Assembly (NCBI RefSeq): GCF_019059575.1
Contig: NW_024882029.1
Location: 186,001 to 250,000 of the forward strand
DNA from: Amphibalanus amphitrite
Taxonomy: Eukaryota; Arthropoda; Thecostraca; Balanomorpha; Balanidae
Reading direction: 5' to 3'
DNA: 64,000 nucleotides
Below the pieces are notes generated by a model. That model was given only the letters and a program-made list of their open reading frames with translations. It was not told the origin of the DNA and made no database searches. Position numbers and translations under genes: made by a program. Positions 37,437 through 49,174 of the stretch are shown piece by piece (within the stretch, counting starts at the first letter, position 1; every line of letters begins with the position of its first letter).

Positions 37437-39874
37437 TTTAGAAGTCTTTGGGCATAGTAACTAGCTTGGGCATGTCATGAGTAATTAGCGGCATTATCAA
37501 TGCTGAGGATGAGCTTTTTAAATGCATAGTGCAGTTCTCGATTTGTTGCGACGCTTTGAGAAAAAAGCTCCGAATGAAACCAATCTGATGGGAGCTCCGA
37601 GTGTATCTCGAGTCTCGACTGAGGTGGAGCTCGAGTGCCAGGTGGGAGGGGAGAGAAGAGAGAGAGAGGCCGGGGTGTGTTCCGCCGAGCGCGCGGTGAT
37701 CGGCAGGCTGTTTCGCCGCTGTCGGAGAGCGAGAGGGAGGGAGAGGGAGAGAGGAGAGAGTGATGATGTCGACGACAGAGCCGCCCATAAACACCAGTGT
37801 TTACCGGGCCGGTCGGCCGGATCAAACGGCCCGCACGATCGAATCGACCGGCATTGCTGAAACCTGGCCCGTCGGCGCCGGGTGCCGGCGGGCGCTGAGG
37901 CCGGCCCGAGACAAAGGGCCAGGACGTGGGCTACTTTTTATAAAGGGCATCGTGTGAAGCTCGTTACGAGCATACGCTCATATGTTCATGATTTAATACA
38001 CGCTGGTCCATGACCAAAATCTAAACGGTATGTCATTACTCGGACTGTGCCAATAACTGCATATTTGTCCTCGCATGTGAATGTATGCGTCGACAATCAT
38101 GGGGTAATTTACAGCAATATGTCTTGTATTACTGTAAGTGCATGCACTGATGCCAGAGAGTTCACCGATTCATCCATGCCGATAACGTTACGGGAGTAAT
38201 CTATGCACGGACACTGCTTATTTGGCGAATCACGGAAGGTTTTGTTCTGCACTTATCCTGAGATTATTCCTCTGTTATTCTTATTCTTATGAAAATATAC
38301 ATAGGTGACTGCGGTATTCTGCTGACTTATCAGTAGCATGGCCAGCCTACGTTAGCCAGCACGCCCATGTGTGTACGATAGCGCTCAATCTCGCTAAAGG
38401 CTCTTATAAACCCACTTAAACGAAAGTTAATGGATGTCATGAAACACAGCCATTAATGCCTTCATAAACAATAAATATTTCGTGCAAGCATTGTACGCGG
38501 TAGCCCATTCCAAAATGAATAGGTAATCATCATTTCACATTTTTACTTCGGGAGTTTTCTTCCTCATAAATCTCATTCTATCGGCAGATTGCTACTATAT
38601 TCCTCAATTACCGAGGTCGGTATCGTTGTGAGCTGAGCTATATGGACTATCTATATATCTGTCTGATGTCAGAGCGATCAGAAGACAGCCTAATACTATT
38701 CAGCATCTCATCATGAGTGACATACCAGGGGATATAGCGACGCGCATGCATCTCGACGTTCATGTAACAACAGGTATCCAGGCACTACCGGATGTAGGAA
38801 TTACATTGCTTATTTTTTATATCTATTTTTTCGTGCTGTTATTGCTGACATGCATGTTTGTCTATCGATGACGTATTGCTCACCAGCCTACAAAGCCTAA
38901 TTCAAGGACGTTTCATTTACTCAATAAGACAGCAACTAGCGCTGCATCAAAGGCGCTGCGATGGACTGGTCGCTATCGGAGTGCTGACGTTTTTATCGAC
39001 AATTCAAAGTCTATATTCGTATCTCCCCGTAGTCCGATAGCCTGGACGAAGCCTAACTGTCCAGGCTGACAGTGACACCTTGTTATATCGTCTCGGACCT
39101 TTGAGCTATACTTGTAGCTGAGGGACGCCACTCGGTCATGCTCGCCAAACTTGACCTCCACCGACGTGACCGATTGGATTATTGGTGTCTGAAGGCGTCC
39201 ATCGTTGGTCGCCGTGCCGTTCGTACCGGAGCTCCGCTGGTGCTCTGTAGTGACAAGTGGTGCTCTTGTCAGTGCTTCAGTGGGGTTTTGGTAATGTTCT
39301 GTTAGTGCTCCATTAGTGCACCGGTAGTCCTTTAGTCATGCTTGTGTGTTGCTCCAGTGACCAGTGGTGCTTCAATGCTGAGGACATCCACTCTTGGCTC
39401 CACGGAAGTACGGAGCTGGTCGGAGGACGACCGGCTGACCGGGCTGACCTTTCTGACCGTCCGAGAGCGGGGCCAGTCTGTAAAGGTGAGCGCACTCGTG
39501 GGCGCTGCCTTAGAGTGGTTGCATTAGGAGCCTGCGCCCGAGCTAGTCGATCAGATGGAGTGGACCGAGAGTCCACCTGTCCGCGGCTAAATCGCCATGG
39601 CAACGCGCCCACAGGCAAAAGGCTACGACCACCCACTGACAGATCGCTACAACTCTCCACTGGTCATTCTCCACAGGAGCATGCCGTTAGAAGGAGCCCT
39701 GTATACATGTTGATATGTTACATATGCACTTATTTCAGTTTCCCTTTGGTTCACCCATTGGTTTAGAGTTTAATTAAAATCAAACTGAATGATATGCCTG
39801 AAGATGTCAGGTTATGCATTTAGATCAAATGTAGACGTCCAATCTTTCTAGGCGAATTCGCATTGATTGGTAAA
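37437..39874. other. Non-coding stretch with GA-rich/GC-rich island (about 37620-37920)
   Basis: GA-rich segments at about 37655-37670 and 37729-37760 sit inside a CpG-rich block. A second GC-rich patch is at about 39400-39660, preceded by degenerate AGTGCT repeats (39240-39380). Open frames show no domains. Confidence 0.4.
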
Positions 39875-41167
39875 CATAGACCCGGGAACAGGGGGGGCAG
39901 CGGGGGCACTTGCCCCCCCAACTTGGGAGCCGAGGGGGCGGCGCCCCCTCAACATTGAGGCAGCGAGAAAAGATCTTTCCTCCCTTTTCCGGACTTCTTT
40001 CCTTCTTGTTTCTTTTATGCATCTAAACATCAACACACGGCATTTTCCTTGCCATTTGAATGGTTTCTGCTGATACAATGTCGATTTGACAACATCTGCT
40101 ATTGTCATCCCGCTTTGATTTGGGCCTGACCTTGGCCATAAGTTTGGCAGGCCAGATTTTATACTGTACCAGCTTGAGTCAGCTTTGAGAAATACATAAC
40201 GTACAACGGTGGTAAAATCGTTGCTATAGGTATAACACAGTTTACCCGCTCCGGGTGAGATGGAGGGGTGTGGGGTAATAAGTGCACTGACGTGGCGCCC
40301 TCGGAGGGCCGGCATGGGATTAAAGCTCAGCGACACTAAGGACTTGTGTAGTTGTGTGGTGCCTTCGGTTATCGGCAGCACCCTCAGAATCACCGGCGTA
40401 GGGCCCTCAGAGCCGCCGGCAAGAGGCCTTTAGAGGCACTGGTGTGGGGCCGCCATGCAGGTGCCGGTGTGGGCGCTTAGAGGTGCTAGTGTGATTCTCT
40501 CAGAGGCGCCGATGAAGGTCCTTACAGGCGTTGCTGTGGATCCTCATAGACGCTGGTGTGGAGCCGTTACAGACGGGTGTGGGGCCTTTAGAGCTGCTGA
40601 CGCGAACTCTCTACAAGCCGGCAGGGGTCTCAGTGACCGGCAAGAGGACCTTACGCCGGCAGAAGAAGTCCTGTGGGGTCCTTAGAGACCGGGCCTCATA
40701 GGCGCCGACGGGGCCCCCACAGTTGCCGTTATGGGGCCCGCAGAAAAATAAGTGTGGGACCATCACAGGCGGGAAATGCCCCTAGAACTGGCCCCTCATA
40801 GGCCGGTAAGACCTCTCAGAGGCCAGTAACGGGCTTTTGGAGATCACCGAGGTGTCCTTAAAAGCCGCAAAAGGCCCTCAGACGCCGGCGTGGGGCCCTT
40901 ATGGAGATCTTAGTGTGGCTATTTAGGGCCCATGAGGTGCTCTGACGAGCCCCATGGGGCCCTTCTGAGTAGAAATATGGCCATCGTTAACTCTCAGCGG
41001 TCAAATGGCGCCGCAGGGCCCCTCGGACCCGAGGGTCCCTTTGAACCCGATGGGGGGGGGGGGGGTACGTGTCCCCTTAGACTCCTAGCTACGCCACTGT
41101 TTCATATGCATCATGTCAGGCATTTTAGGCTCGCCCCCCCAACTTGAAAATCGTTCCCGGGCCCCTG
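39875..41167. mobile_element. hAT-like non-autonomous element with internal minisatellite
   Basis: The 8-bp direct repeat TTGGTAAA flanks the element (39867-39874 and 41168-41175). The ends are imperfect inverted repeats aligned on CCCGGGAAC (left CATAGACCCGGGAAC; right, reverse strand, CAGGGGCCCGGGAAC), followed by C/G-runs and CAACTTG. The interior from about 40380 to 41050 is a degenerate minisatellite. A second hAT-type terminus, CAGTGGCGTAGCTAGG on the reverse strand, ends at about 41099, so two elements may be nested. No transposase frame. Confidence 0.65.
40380..41050. repeat. Degenerate GC-rich minisatellite
   Basis: Irregular copies of a unit of roughly 26-30 bases around GAGGCGCCGGTGTGGGGCCC fill this stretch. 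Spacing and sequence vary, so it is old or degenerate. Confidence 0.6.
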
Positions 41168-41175
41168 TTGGTAAA

Positions 41176-42429
41176 CATGCAGACGGACCAGATTTTCACC
41201 ACCGTTGGCCAGTTTCCACTATAAGCGCGAATCATAGAGCTGATTACGGTTCTTACTGCGCTATATGCAGTGCTGTTGTAACGCACTAGGGAAATATTAT
41301 ATCCTCCCTGAGTGGAACTTCCCACTTTCATCCCCATTTATTAGCTCCAGCTGATGCTGCAGGCTTATTCCTGATGAATGATTCAAATCACCGGCTGCAG
41401 CGGCCGCCTAGCTTGGGATAAAAGCGCGACGCAATAAATTAGATCAGCATCGCCTTGCCTCACACAATTCAGTGGAAACGACGCGAGCAGTTGTGAATCA
41501 CGATTGTGCAAAACGAACCACTAAGCAGTAACTTTTAACAAACTGTACGATACTGGTTGCTCGTGTGTTTGTTCTGACTTCAAATCGCAACGAACTCTTT
41601 TGTTATTTTAAAAAGAAGACTTTTGGTTTCCAAGTAAGGAAAGTGGTGCTTCTTATCTCCAAGGTTGTAACTATGTAAGTCTGTGGATTCTGAAATATAC
41701 CCACATGCTTTAACGTTTCCAGTTCCACTGATTGTTGATTTTAATTAATGGGCGTTCGTAATGGACGTTTGACTAAGGTACACATTCCACGTTGATTGTT
41801 TTGTTATTTCCCTTGTATGCTATGATTTGTATGTAGGTACCTATCATCACGTCTGTAATCTCTATTTTATAGCCATGAAGAATTGCATAAACATGTAGGT
41901 ACTCGTGCCGTTATGTTGTTAAAAGACTAAAAGAAACCTGAACAGTGAGCCCCATACCGGACCGCTTAGAGGCAAAGGCTTTCATAGCTCCAGTGTCCAG
42001 TCTAATGTCCAGCAGTTGATTGGACAAAAGTCGCATTTTCCTAACTTGCTTCTTCTTGACCCGTTTGTAACTATAAATTGTTCTGAAGAAGCATGCGATC
42101 TGCAAAAGCTTTTCAGCGCGAAATACTCACCTAAGGGCAACGCCACTGATATTTCAGACTGCGCCGATGCTCCCTATGGCACCATCACTCCAAGGTATAT
42201 CATACGACGCACATTTCCTGGCCGGCTGCAGGCGGATGGTCGGGCGGTGGGAAACGTCACGAAAGCGCTGTCTTGGGAGCGGGCGCGGGGATGAGAAATT
42301 CCCCCTCCGGTAGCGGCTGCGGTGGTGGTTTCAAAGCTCTTGATCCGCTCCACCTACCCACAGTCGGGAGTAGGACGCTCATCTGGATGTGTTTGTACAA
42401 GCATCTTTATACTTTATCCTTCACCCTGG
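41176..42429. other. Non-coding stretch, nothing firm
   Basis: Contains a perfect splice-donor-like site on the minus strand (CTTAG/GTGAGT at about 42130). The sequence upstream of it has stops in all frames within about 75 bases and no convincing acceptor, so no exon is called. Confidence 0.4.
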
Positions 42430-42620
42430 TGACGTTTAGGTAGGGCGGGGGACGCTTTCTTTTTACGTTTTTTTTTTTTTCGGTGGGGAAAACCGCGGAG
42501 GCCGCGAAAGCTGGCGTAGCTTATTATACATCAATTTGCATCACGTGTCAAAATTTTGACCCGTCACCAAATATCAAGTCAAGAAACCATGCCTCTCAAA
42601 TCCGATATTGTCATTCATGA
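42430..42620. mobile_element. Fragment related to the hAT element at 46567-48618
   Basis: Shares GCCGCGAAAGC..GCGTAGCTTATTATACATCAATTTGCATC-type words (split runs) with 46690-46745, and the following CCATGCCTCTCAAA with ATGCCTCTTAAA near 46810. No clear termini were seen, so the copy is partial. Confidence 0.45.
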
Positions 42621-43559
42621 AGCTTACCTTTAATAAATTTAAAACTCAGTGTAGGTATACCTCCATGCAATACTTACAGGTATTGCAATTTGCATGATAG
42701 CATTATAATGGCATGATATTATAATAGCATGATAGCATACCTATACAGGTATTGCATGATACATTACGCGGTGGTGAGCACATGGCGCGTGCTCAAAAAG
42801 TGCAAATTCGCGTCATAGTCTTAACATGCATAAAACGGCTTGCAAAATCGGGCGAAAATGGCTAAATTTGCCCGAGATAGGTCCCGCTCCCGTGCAGTAT
42901 CTCGGTAACCGTGAGCCCAATCGGCACGGGGAACACAGTATCGTGTATGAGAATCGAACGGGCTATCGAATGGTGTGCGGTGCAGGGATGGCACGCGCCA
43001 CATGCACCCGTGGGGGCACTTATGCTTGAAAAATTAACGTTTTAGACGGATTTTGGACTTAGGGTTATTTTCGGGTGACTGTCAGACGGAGCGAGTTCAA
43101 ACAACGCCTGTTGGCAAGATAAATGCACCGCTCTCATGGAAAAATTGTGAAAAGCTAATTGATTAAAAAACGAGGTGGAACAAGTCGCTGGAGAAAATGG
43201 TATTTGTTCATGACTTACTTAATTACACGGGTTTTGCTACATAACCAGGTACGTTTGACAATTGAAAATGGCATAGTTGGAAAGAGCATTCAATTTTGTC
43301 CAAGATCCAATCATCGCTTTTGCATGACCAGCAACAATATTCTTATAAAAGTATATGTTTCAAACCTCTACATAGTAATTCATCGATGGCGTTCATTTGT
43401 CAATAACCTACGTCAACCTATGTTATAAAATACACTTGGCATGTTCTATAGCAGAACGCATGGTTATCAGACACGAGCACCTCAATGCGATGGATATTTT
43501 TCCCAAACCAAAATGCTTAGCCGTCAAAAAGATATCGACCGAAATGGATATACGCGTTG
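42621..43559. other. Non-coding stretch, nothing recognised
   Basis: AT-rich sequence with repeated GCATGATA words around 42690-42760. No gene. Confidence 0.5.
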
Positions 43560-43875
43560 CGGTGCAAGCAGGTCACCCTAGCAGGCCCCATTCACCCGGG
43601 GGCCCGGGCCCTATCCACGCGGGGCCCGGGCCACGCCCACCTGGGTTCCGGGCCCCGTCCACCCGGGGCTCCGGGGCCCGTCCGTCCACCAGGGGGCCCG
43701 GGCCCCATCCACCCGGAGGTCCGGGCCCCGTTCACCCGGAGCCCGGGGCCCGTACTCCCGGGGCTCAGGCCCGTTCTCCCGGGGCCCGGACGGCGGATCC
43801 ATCCACCGGGGGGCCCCATCAACCCGGGCCCCGGGCCCCGTCCACCTGGGGCCCCAGGCCGACCCCTCACCCGTG
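43560..43875. repeat. GC-rich minisatellite
   Basis: Tandem degenerate copies of a unit of about 27 bases around CGGGCCCCGTCCACCCGGGG. Long Gly/Pro/Arg frames on both strands are products of the repeat and not collagen. Confidence 0.85.
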
Positions 43876-43919
43876 GTGTCCCAGTAGGCATTTCCCGAAG
43901 CAGGCTCGTCCGATTTAGG

Positions 43920-43920
<1 letters not shown>

Positions 43921-44006
<86 letters not shown>
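43921..44006. repeat. (CT)n microsatellite
   Basis: About 85 bases of nearly pure CT. Confidence 0.95.
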
Positions 44007-44007
<1 letters not shown>

Positions 44008-44039
44008 AGCGGGCCCCTGACAGAAATTTCAGGGGGATC

Positions 44040-44074
44040 AGCTGACCCTCTGACCCCCCCTGGCTGCGCCACTG
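44040..44074. mobile_element. Right terminus of a hAT-like element
   Basis: The reverse strand reads CAGTGGCGCAGCCAGGGGGG, a widespread hAT-type terminus. A matching left end with an 8-bp duplication was not found, so the element's extent is unknown. The CT tract and minisatellite to the left may belong to it. Confidence 0.5.
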
Positions 44075-44205
44075 TCGCTGATAATGAAAAATAATTGATT
44101 TTTATGAAGCCGTTTACCAAGGCTATGTAAAGTCCTTATGATGGTAGAAAATGACCTTATGCTCATGATACAATGAAATGATATTAAAATACCTAAGTCC
44201 AAAAA

Positions 44206-44301
44206 GTATTATGATATATTTCGATTTGCGTCGTCTTCAGAATGTACATTTTCGGAAATGTACATTCTGAAGACGACGCAAGTCGAAATATATCATAATA
44301 C
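44206..44301. repeat. 96-bp palindrome
   Basis: TATTATGATATATTTCG...CGAAATATATCATAATA with a stem of about 48 base pairs and nearly no loop (one mismatch, GATTTGCG/GACTTGCG). Confidence 0.85.
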
Positions 44302-44683
44302 CACAGGGGAGCAATGCCGCTTCAACCCTATTGGCCGTAGTGTCTAACGGTGGCGGCCATATTGCGCAGACCAGGAACCGGCTGCCGCCTGTGTTGAGGA
44401 ATAGGGAATTCGGGACCTCGATTTACGTTTGCGGCCGCCGCATCCGTTACGTTCAAGGTACGTAGATACGGAACCCGGCATCTTACGCAGAATTGAATGG
44501 GGAACACGATCGCATCTTCAGAATTCCTCAAATTCACTCGCCGGACCTACATTTGCCCCGGCCGAAGGGGTTGATTGAACCCACCTCGCTAATGCGCCGC
44601 TAATTAAACTATAATTAAGCGGTAAAGTGGTCGTATGCGGCAAAGTATAATGCAGAATGACTGGTAGGAACCCGCTGTAAAGG

Positions 44684-45200
44684 TCTCAGGTCAACCGGTG
44701 ACCTCTGAGGTCAGGTCAAGTGATCTAAGGCACGGGTTCGGTTTTTGGTTAATAACTTCGCCAAAAATGGCCGTAGAGCCGCGATTTTGGCACCATCGTG
44801 TTCAGCTAGCTCAGGCGCATCGAGTGATATACTTTTTGTTCGGGTCAGGTCAACTTAGGGTGTTGACCTCAGGTCAAGGTCAGGTCAGCACCCCCAGGTC
44901 ACGAAGTTGGTCGAAAGAGGTCATGTCGCATATCATTCGATTCGGCAGGTCTTCCTGAGTCCATTGGTGGCTTTCCCGACTCGCTAGCTCAATTTGATCG
45001 GGAGTTATTGAAGAAAAATTGTGACACTTGTGACGTCACAAATGACGTCACGCAAGGGCAACAATGCAAATATGAAGCATAGAACCTTGCAAGGAGTGCA
45101 TGAAATCATGATTCTATATGCTTGAGATAGTTTCAGATCATTCTCGGCGCAAATATAGCAATTTTCATATTTCCCCATTGACGTATAAGGGTTTAACGTA
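44684..45200. mobile_element. Truncated copy of E3 interior
   Basis: Aligns in the same order with about 20104-20625 of E3: AGGTCAACCGGTGACCT, TTAATAACTTCG-type word, ATATACTTTTTGTTCGGGTC, AGCACCCCCAGGTCACGAAG and TGACGTCA pairs are shared. TTAA and terminal repeats are missing. It retains the full set of nuclear-receptor half-sites. Confidence 0.8.
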
Positions 45201-45477
45201 TTAGTTCCTTGTATCTGAGGATTTTTTAGGATTCCATCTTGTTCTCCACTCAATTCTGCGTAAGATGCCGGGTTCCGTGTCCACATAGCTTGAACGTAAC
45301 GCATGCAGCGACCGCAAACGTAAATCGAGGTCCCGAATTCCCTATTCCCCAACACAGGCGGCGGCCGCTTCCTGGTCTGCGCAACATGGCGGCACCGTTG
45401 GACACCATCTGGCGGCCGATGCGCATTCCACATTATAGAGTTCAGTGCATAATACTTTCTGGACTTATTTTAATATC

Positions 45478-45767
45478 ATAAGAGATATTAACCTTACTCT
45501 CATATTAGCCAAAAGATATAAAATTTCAAAAAGACAAAATACAGTTTCGGGAGCTTTCGGCTTTGCGCCTTTATCAACCGTTATGTATTATCAACCGTTA
45601 TGTATTATTATGTATTATTAAAGCCGATATTAGCGCCTTTATCAACCGTTATGCAAATTGATAAAGGTTGATAAAGGCGCAAAGCCGAAAGCTCCCGAAA
45701 CTGTATTTTGTCTTTTTGAAATTTTATATCTTTTGGCTAATATGAGAGTAAGGTTAATATCTCTTAT
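45478..45767. repeat. Palindrome with 102-bp arms
   Basis: The arms 45478-45579 and 45666-45767 are inverted copies; the 86-base centre contains short GTTATGTATTA repeats. Flanked by the direct repeat TTATTTTAATATCAT. Confidence 0.85.
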
Positions 45768-46009
45768 TATATTCATAATGTCTCTCAAAACTGTGCTAAA
45801 AACCATTCAAGATTATTTTAATATCATTTCATTGTATCATGAGCATAAGGTCATTTTCTACCATCATACCTAATATTCATAATTATGCTCAAACTGGCCA
45901 TAGCTCTGAGCTCACCTCCAGCTATGTAAAGTTTACCAAATTATTCGTTTAGCCCGTTTAGCTTGGACTCAGCGACGTGTTTTCTCGGTAGATGGCAGTA
46001 GTAGTAGAC

Positions 46010-49000
46010 GCCTAAAGCTATGGGGACTAATACTTTGGCAGACCAAAACCGGGGTTTCTACACCAAATCTGTGATTGCTATCTCACCAAATATCGGTATG
46101 TCTTGCACCAAATAAATTACAGGTTATTTGAACCAAAACCAGAATTTCTGCACCAATCTAGTCTTTTCTACTAAATTCTGGAAGGTTGCCAGGTATTTAC
46201 GTTTATGTGTGGATATCTGCACCAAAAAGCGTAACAATGCACCAAATGTAATTTCGCCGCACTAATTGATTAAATGATTAGGTAATACACGTCTTTGCAT
46301 ATGAGTTCGGCAGAGCCGCCATCCCGCATCACCTTCTTGCCCAGAGTTCATCATGTTAAGACAGAGCAGCTCGTTGATCAACCAGATCAATCCAGATAGT
46401 CTTCCAGGCAATGCCTTGGCCTCGATGCTTTTTGGCACTTGGCTGCACTCTGCCATCCTGATCCTGACCACTACTACTAACGCGAAACTGAGCGGGAGTG
46501 GTCTCGGATTGAAACTCGCTCAAGGAGTCATCCGATTCCTCCATTGCTGGCTTACCTCTACAAGACCAGGGGCGTCGCCACGGATTTTTGAGTGGGGGGG
46601 TCGGGTTTCCGGTCTTCGTCTTGATGGGTAGGGGTGTTTTTAGCCACACTCCCGGTTTTTTCGTGTGCCCGGAGAAAAACCTCGGCGCGCAGCGCCGCGA
46701 AAGCAGCGGTAGGTATATCTTATTGTATATCAATTTTGCATCGTGCATAAAATTCAAGCAGAGGTCACCTGAGGTCAGGTCACAATGTCATGTCAAGTTC
46801 AGTTTTAATGCCTCTTAAAACTGCAATCTTGTCATTCCTATAGATTATCTCCTGACTCCTATAAGTCTGAAATTTGGTGTAATGAATGGGATTATAAGTG
46901 CCAACAGTTCATGAATCTGGGATTTTACATCTGAGAAGCGAAGTCAGGTCAAATAGGTATGTGACCTCACCAATCATGATAAGATATGGGAAAAAGCACG
47001 ATGCCCTCTGCTTTGAAAGAATATGCTAAAAACGCTAGATACTTTTGTAGCCATGGCACCTTGTTCATTTTAGAGATAAGGTGCAGCTAATGACCAGTGG
47101 TGACTGAAATGGTCAGTCATTAGGTCATCAAAGGTCTCTAACACATTTTCGACAACAACTTTTGATGGAGACGTTGTAGAGCGATGACAGCACCTGGAGT
47201 GTGTTCAGCTCAGTAACACGATCGATCCATATGCAGCAGGTTCTTTTCCGGTCAGGTCATGACCTTTACCTGATGTCAAGTTTTCTATTCAAGTTTTTAA
47301 GTTCAAATTGTAAGCCATGCGAAGTGTTTCGACGAAACAAAAACGATGGTGATAACATGAATATCATACACATTCACTGAATCATAGGTTGTTACAGAAC
47401 AAAGGTTTCGGCAAAATCCGTCCGTTTAGTTGTTTGGACTCTATGGTACACAAGCCATAGACCCGAAGTCATATCTGAGGCGAAGTTGGCGAAAGAGCTT
47501 TAAAAAGCTATCGAATACGCTTTCTGTGTTGCTGTAGCTCTTATTCGTATTTTGCGGGTCGCTAAGGTAAAACGTTTACCAACGTATGTAACGCATAAGG
47601 CATGCTTTCGGCCCCTGATCGAGGTAGAGTTTCGCGGAAGAGCGAAAATGCTGCCCGTGATGAGAGAAAGCCGATGATGCCCAATTTCAAGGTCTTGGCC
47701 GGGTCATCTTAGGTCAACGCCCAAAAGTAGGAAAAATCTGGCCGCCTGCTAGAACTTAGTGAGCCGTAGCTGTTATCGGGGTCCCGAGTACGAGTTCGAT
47801 GTTAGTCTTGAACAAAGATGATGACTCCATGCATTTTGGGTAGATCGGGTCGGGTCAGGTCAGGTCGACCAGCAGGCTTCCTGCCGGCCATCTAGAGTGG
47901 GTGACTGACAACCACCCGATAGCTTCGTAACATGTTACATAACCATCATTTATCAAAACTACTTCAAACGGTTCAAACGGGCGCTAAACTCGAAATCAGC
48001 CCCAAAAACCACACTTGTAAGTGGAAGCAAATAAAACTCAAAAAAGTTGACCAAGGTCATCCATATTCGAATCAGGGCCAATTTTTTTAGAATAGGTGTA
48101 AAATTCATTAACTCGAGGTCACTGGAAGTTTCGTTGCAATATACTCCTTTTTGCGCGTCTTATTAGGAAAGCCCCAGAGGGATCCACCATCTGACCCCCT
48201 TTTCCCCTATGCAGGCAGGTCCGAGGGTAGCAGGGCTGAGGCTAGCCAGGTACAAGTTACTGATACGTCACCCGACGAATCGACTGCAACCATTATTTTG
48301 ACAATCAGACGAACGCTTGGGTCAGTTTTGACGCGCTCGCTCATTTGAGGGATAAAAAGGGACTAAAATCATATTGTCATGCTGATGTTCTAGCCCACAG
48401 CTTATTGACCTATAAGCAATAGGGACTAGGGAGCTCTTGAAGCGATTCTGAATCTGACGTTGTATTTGTTGATGTTGCTGACGCCAACTTCCCTGACATA
48501 ATAGCTAAAAAAAGCGTATTCAGCATCGCCAAAAGTGGGGGGGGGGGGGTCGACCCCCCCGGTTCTGACGAGTGGGGGGGTCGCGACCCCCCCGACCCCC
48601 CCGTCGGCGACGCCCCTGTACAAGACAACTGCAAAGCTAGAGTCTGTAGGAGAATTGATTTGATTATACACGGGTTCGCACTATTCCCCGAATTTCGAAA
48701 AAGTCCGCACTGGGAGACACAGCTCAACGAACGACGCGACACTCAACGACCAAATTGGACCGAAGCAACCGAGGACGCTACCGAGCGGCCGAGCCGAGGA
48801 CGCTCCATTTCGAAGCGTCGCGGCACGCCGAGTCGCTGCCAGCGCTGCCAAAAATTCTACTGAAATTATACCATTTGATCCAGTAGATAAAACATTCCTA
48901 CTAAAATTGGTGCATTCTTGCATGTATTTGGTGTAAGGAATTCACTTTTTGGTAAATTTGTGCTTCATTTGGTAGGGTTTTCCCTAAAAATGGTCGAGTT

Positions 49001-49174
49001 GCCTGAAAATTCCTATTTTGGTGATAAATGTTCCTTATTTTGGTAAAACAAGTTCCTGGTTTGGTGCGAACTTACCAACATTGGTTTAAGATGTCACATT
49101 TGATGAATATTTACAAGATTTGGTGCATTTTTACACTTTTTGGATCTGACAAAAAATGGAAGCCTAAAGCTATG
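46010..49174. mobile_element. MULE-like element with array-type inverted ends (interrupted by a hAT element)
   Basis: A 13-base direct repeat GCCTAAAGCTATG lies at 46010-46022 and 49162-49174. Inside each, for about 240-280 bases, degenerate copies of CACCAAAT (left) and ATTTGGTG (right) recur every 20-40 bases, forming long, loose inverted repeats. Between them, minus-strand frames at 46356-46560 (containing KKHRGQGIAWKTIW) look like a remnant of coding sequence but are unassigned. A hAT element interrupts it at 46567-48618. Confidence 0.5.
46567..48618. mobile_element. hAT-like non-autonomous element, 2052 bp
   Basis: The 8-bp duplication TACAAGAC is exact on both sides (46559-46566 and 48619-48626). 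The terminal inverted repeats are CAGGGGCGTCGCC and GGCGACGCCCCTG, followed by GGGGGGG/CCCCCCC runs. No transposase frame. The interior has about a dozen AGGTCA/TGACCT half-sites (for example 46762-46790 and 47249-47280), like the TTAA elements, although its ends belong to another superfamily. Confidence 0.88.

Larger units (their letters stand above)
44137..45868. mobile_element. Nested foldback / inverted-repeat cluster
   Basis: The outer arms 44137-44191 and 45814-45868 are exact inverted copies (55 of 55 bases). Inside lie a 96-base palindrome (44206-44301), long inverted repeats (about 44331-44535 against 45225-45425, roughly 85% alike by eye), a truncated copy of E3 interior (44684-45200), and a second palindrome with 102-base arms (45478-45579 and 45666-45767). 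A 15-base direct repeat TTATTTTAATATCAT flanks the last one, as if it inserted into the right outer arm. Confidence 0.8.

Noticed and set aside
42116-42200. Possible minus-strand exon before a perfect donor (CTTAG/GTGAGT)
   Set aside because: Stops in all frames within about 75 bases and no good acceptor; treated as chance.
43397-44120. Gly-Pro-Arg-rich frames resembling collagen
   Set aside because: Both strands are open because of a GC-rich minisatellite; there is no regular Gly-X-Y run, splice context or signal sequence.
44122-45932. 12-base direct repeat GCTATGTAAAGT around the foldback cluster as a target duplication
   Set aside because: It does not border the inverted arms directly (about 4 bases on the left, about 50 on the right), so it may be coincidence.
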